Positions 5,439 to 5,487 of a DNA stretch of 5,487 nt are shown piece by piece; position 1 is the first letter of the stretch; each line of letters begins with the position of its first letter. Below the pieces are notes generated by a model. It worked only from the letters and a program-made list of their open reading frames with translations, did no database searches and was not told the origin of the DNA. The position numbers and the translations under genes are program-made. Origin of the DNA: Planctomycetota bacterium (lineage in GTDB: Bacteria; Planctomycetota; UBA1135; UBA2386); NCBI GenBank assembly GCA_023433825.1, contig JAEYTU010000324.1, forward strand, positions 1-5,487, in the 5' to 3' direction.

Positions 5439-5487
5439 TTGAAGCATCGTCGGATCCTGCTGCTGTTCGTCGTGTTCGTGTCCGTGC
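5439..5487 (+). CDS. Start of a probable secreted or membrane protein, partial
   Basis: A TTG at 5439 opens a frame that continues to the window edge and reads (M)KHRRILLLFVVFVSV. The basic n-region (KHRR) followed by an unbroken hydrophobic run is typical of a signal peptide or N-terminal membrane anchor. No Shine-Dalgarno sequence is visible just upstream, and TTG is a minor start codon, although folP in this window also appears to use it. The upstream frame is open but has arginine/serine-rich shadow composition. A weak possible -10 (TACCGT at 5402-5407) precedes it. The gene would be divergent from the histone-fold gene, with about 195 bp between the two starts. Function cannot be inferred from 16 codons. 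Confidence 0.4.
   Translation, partial: MKHRRILLLFVVFVSV

Noticed and set aside
5140..5442. Plus-strand open frame antisense to the histone-fold gene
   Set aside because: The Phe/Ala-rich first part is the complement of the lysine/alanine codons of the histone tail; the rest is Arg-rich intergenic translation.
1..5487. CRISPR arrays, tRNA/rRNA genes, insertion sequences or attachment sites
   Set aside because: No spaced direct repeats, tRNA-like cloverleaf, transposase motif or terminal inverted repeats were seen. The window is chromosomal core sequence apart from the small gene and edges discussed.

Overview
This is a G+C-rich window, with C/G dominating third codon positions throughout. 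It reads as a bacterial chromosome, most likely from a high-GC Gram-negative-type lineage such as Myxococcota, Planctomycetota or Bdellovibrionota. That placement is inferred from gene order and from a small histone-fold gene; the window contains no rRNA or other decisive taxonomic marker.

Positions 1-4850 hold a tightly packed plus-strand operon. It starts with the last codons of an upstream gene, probably ftsH judging only by order. Then come folP (dihydropteroate synthase), cdaA (membrane diadenylate cyclase making c-di-AMP), cdaR (YbbR-domain partner of CdaA), glmM (phosphoglucosamine mutase) and tsaB (a subunit of the tRNA t6A machinery). Four of the five junctions are 4-bp stop/start overlaps (TTGA or ATGA), as expected for translational coupling. 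The cdaR/glmM junction differs: a 7-bp tandem repeat puts ATGs in all three frames, and a ribosome-binding site picks the middle one. The operon links folate synthesis, c-di-AMP signalling, the first committed steps of cell-wall precursor synthesis, and tRNA modification. CdaA, CdaR and GlmM are known to interact physically in Firmicutes.

Positions 4851-5024 lie between convergent genes and contain three GC-rich hairpins that could end transcription from either side.

Positions 5025-5243 (minus strand) encode a 72-residue lysine-rich protein. Its C-terminal ~50 residues look like a single histone fold, including the Arg-Lys-Thr...Asp signature with histone spacing, and it carries a K/A/S-rich N-terminal tail. 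It has its own well-formed promoter (TTGACA, 17-bp spacer, AAGATT), a two-tier hairpin in the predicted 5' UTR and a good Shine-Dalgarno site. This bacterial histone is the most noteworthy element of the window.

At the right edge (from 5439, plus strand) a gene appears to begin with a TTG codon and a signal-peptide-like start; it runs off the window.
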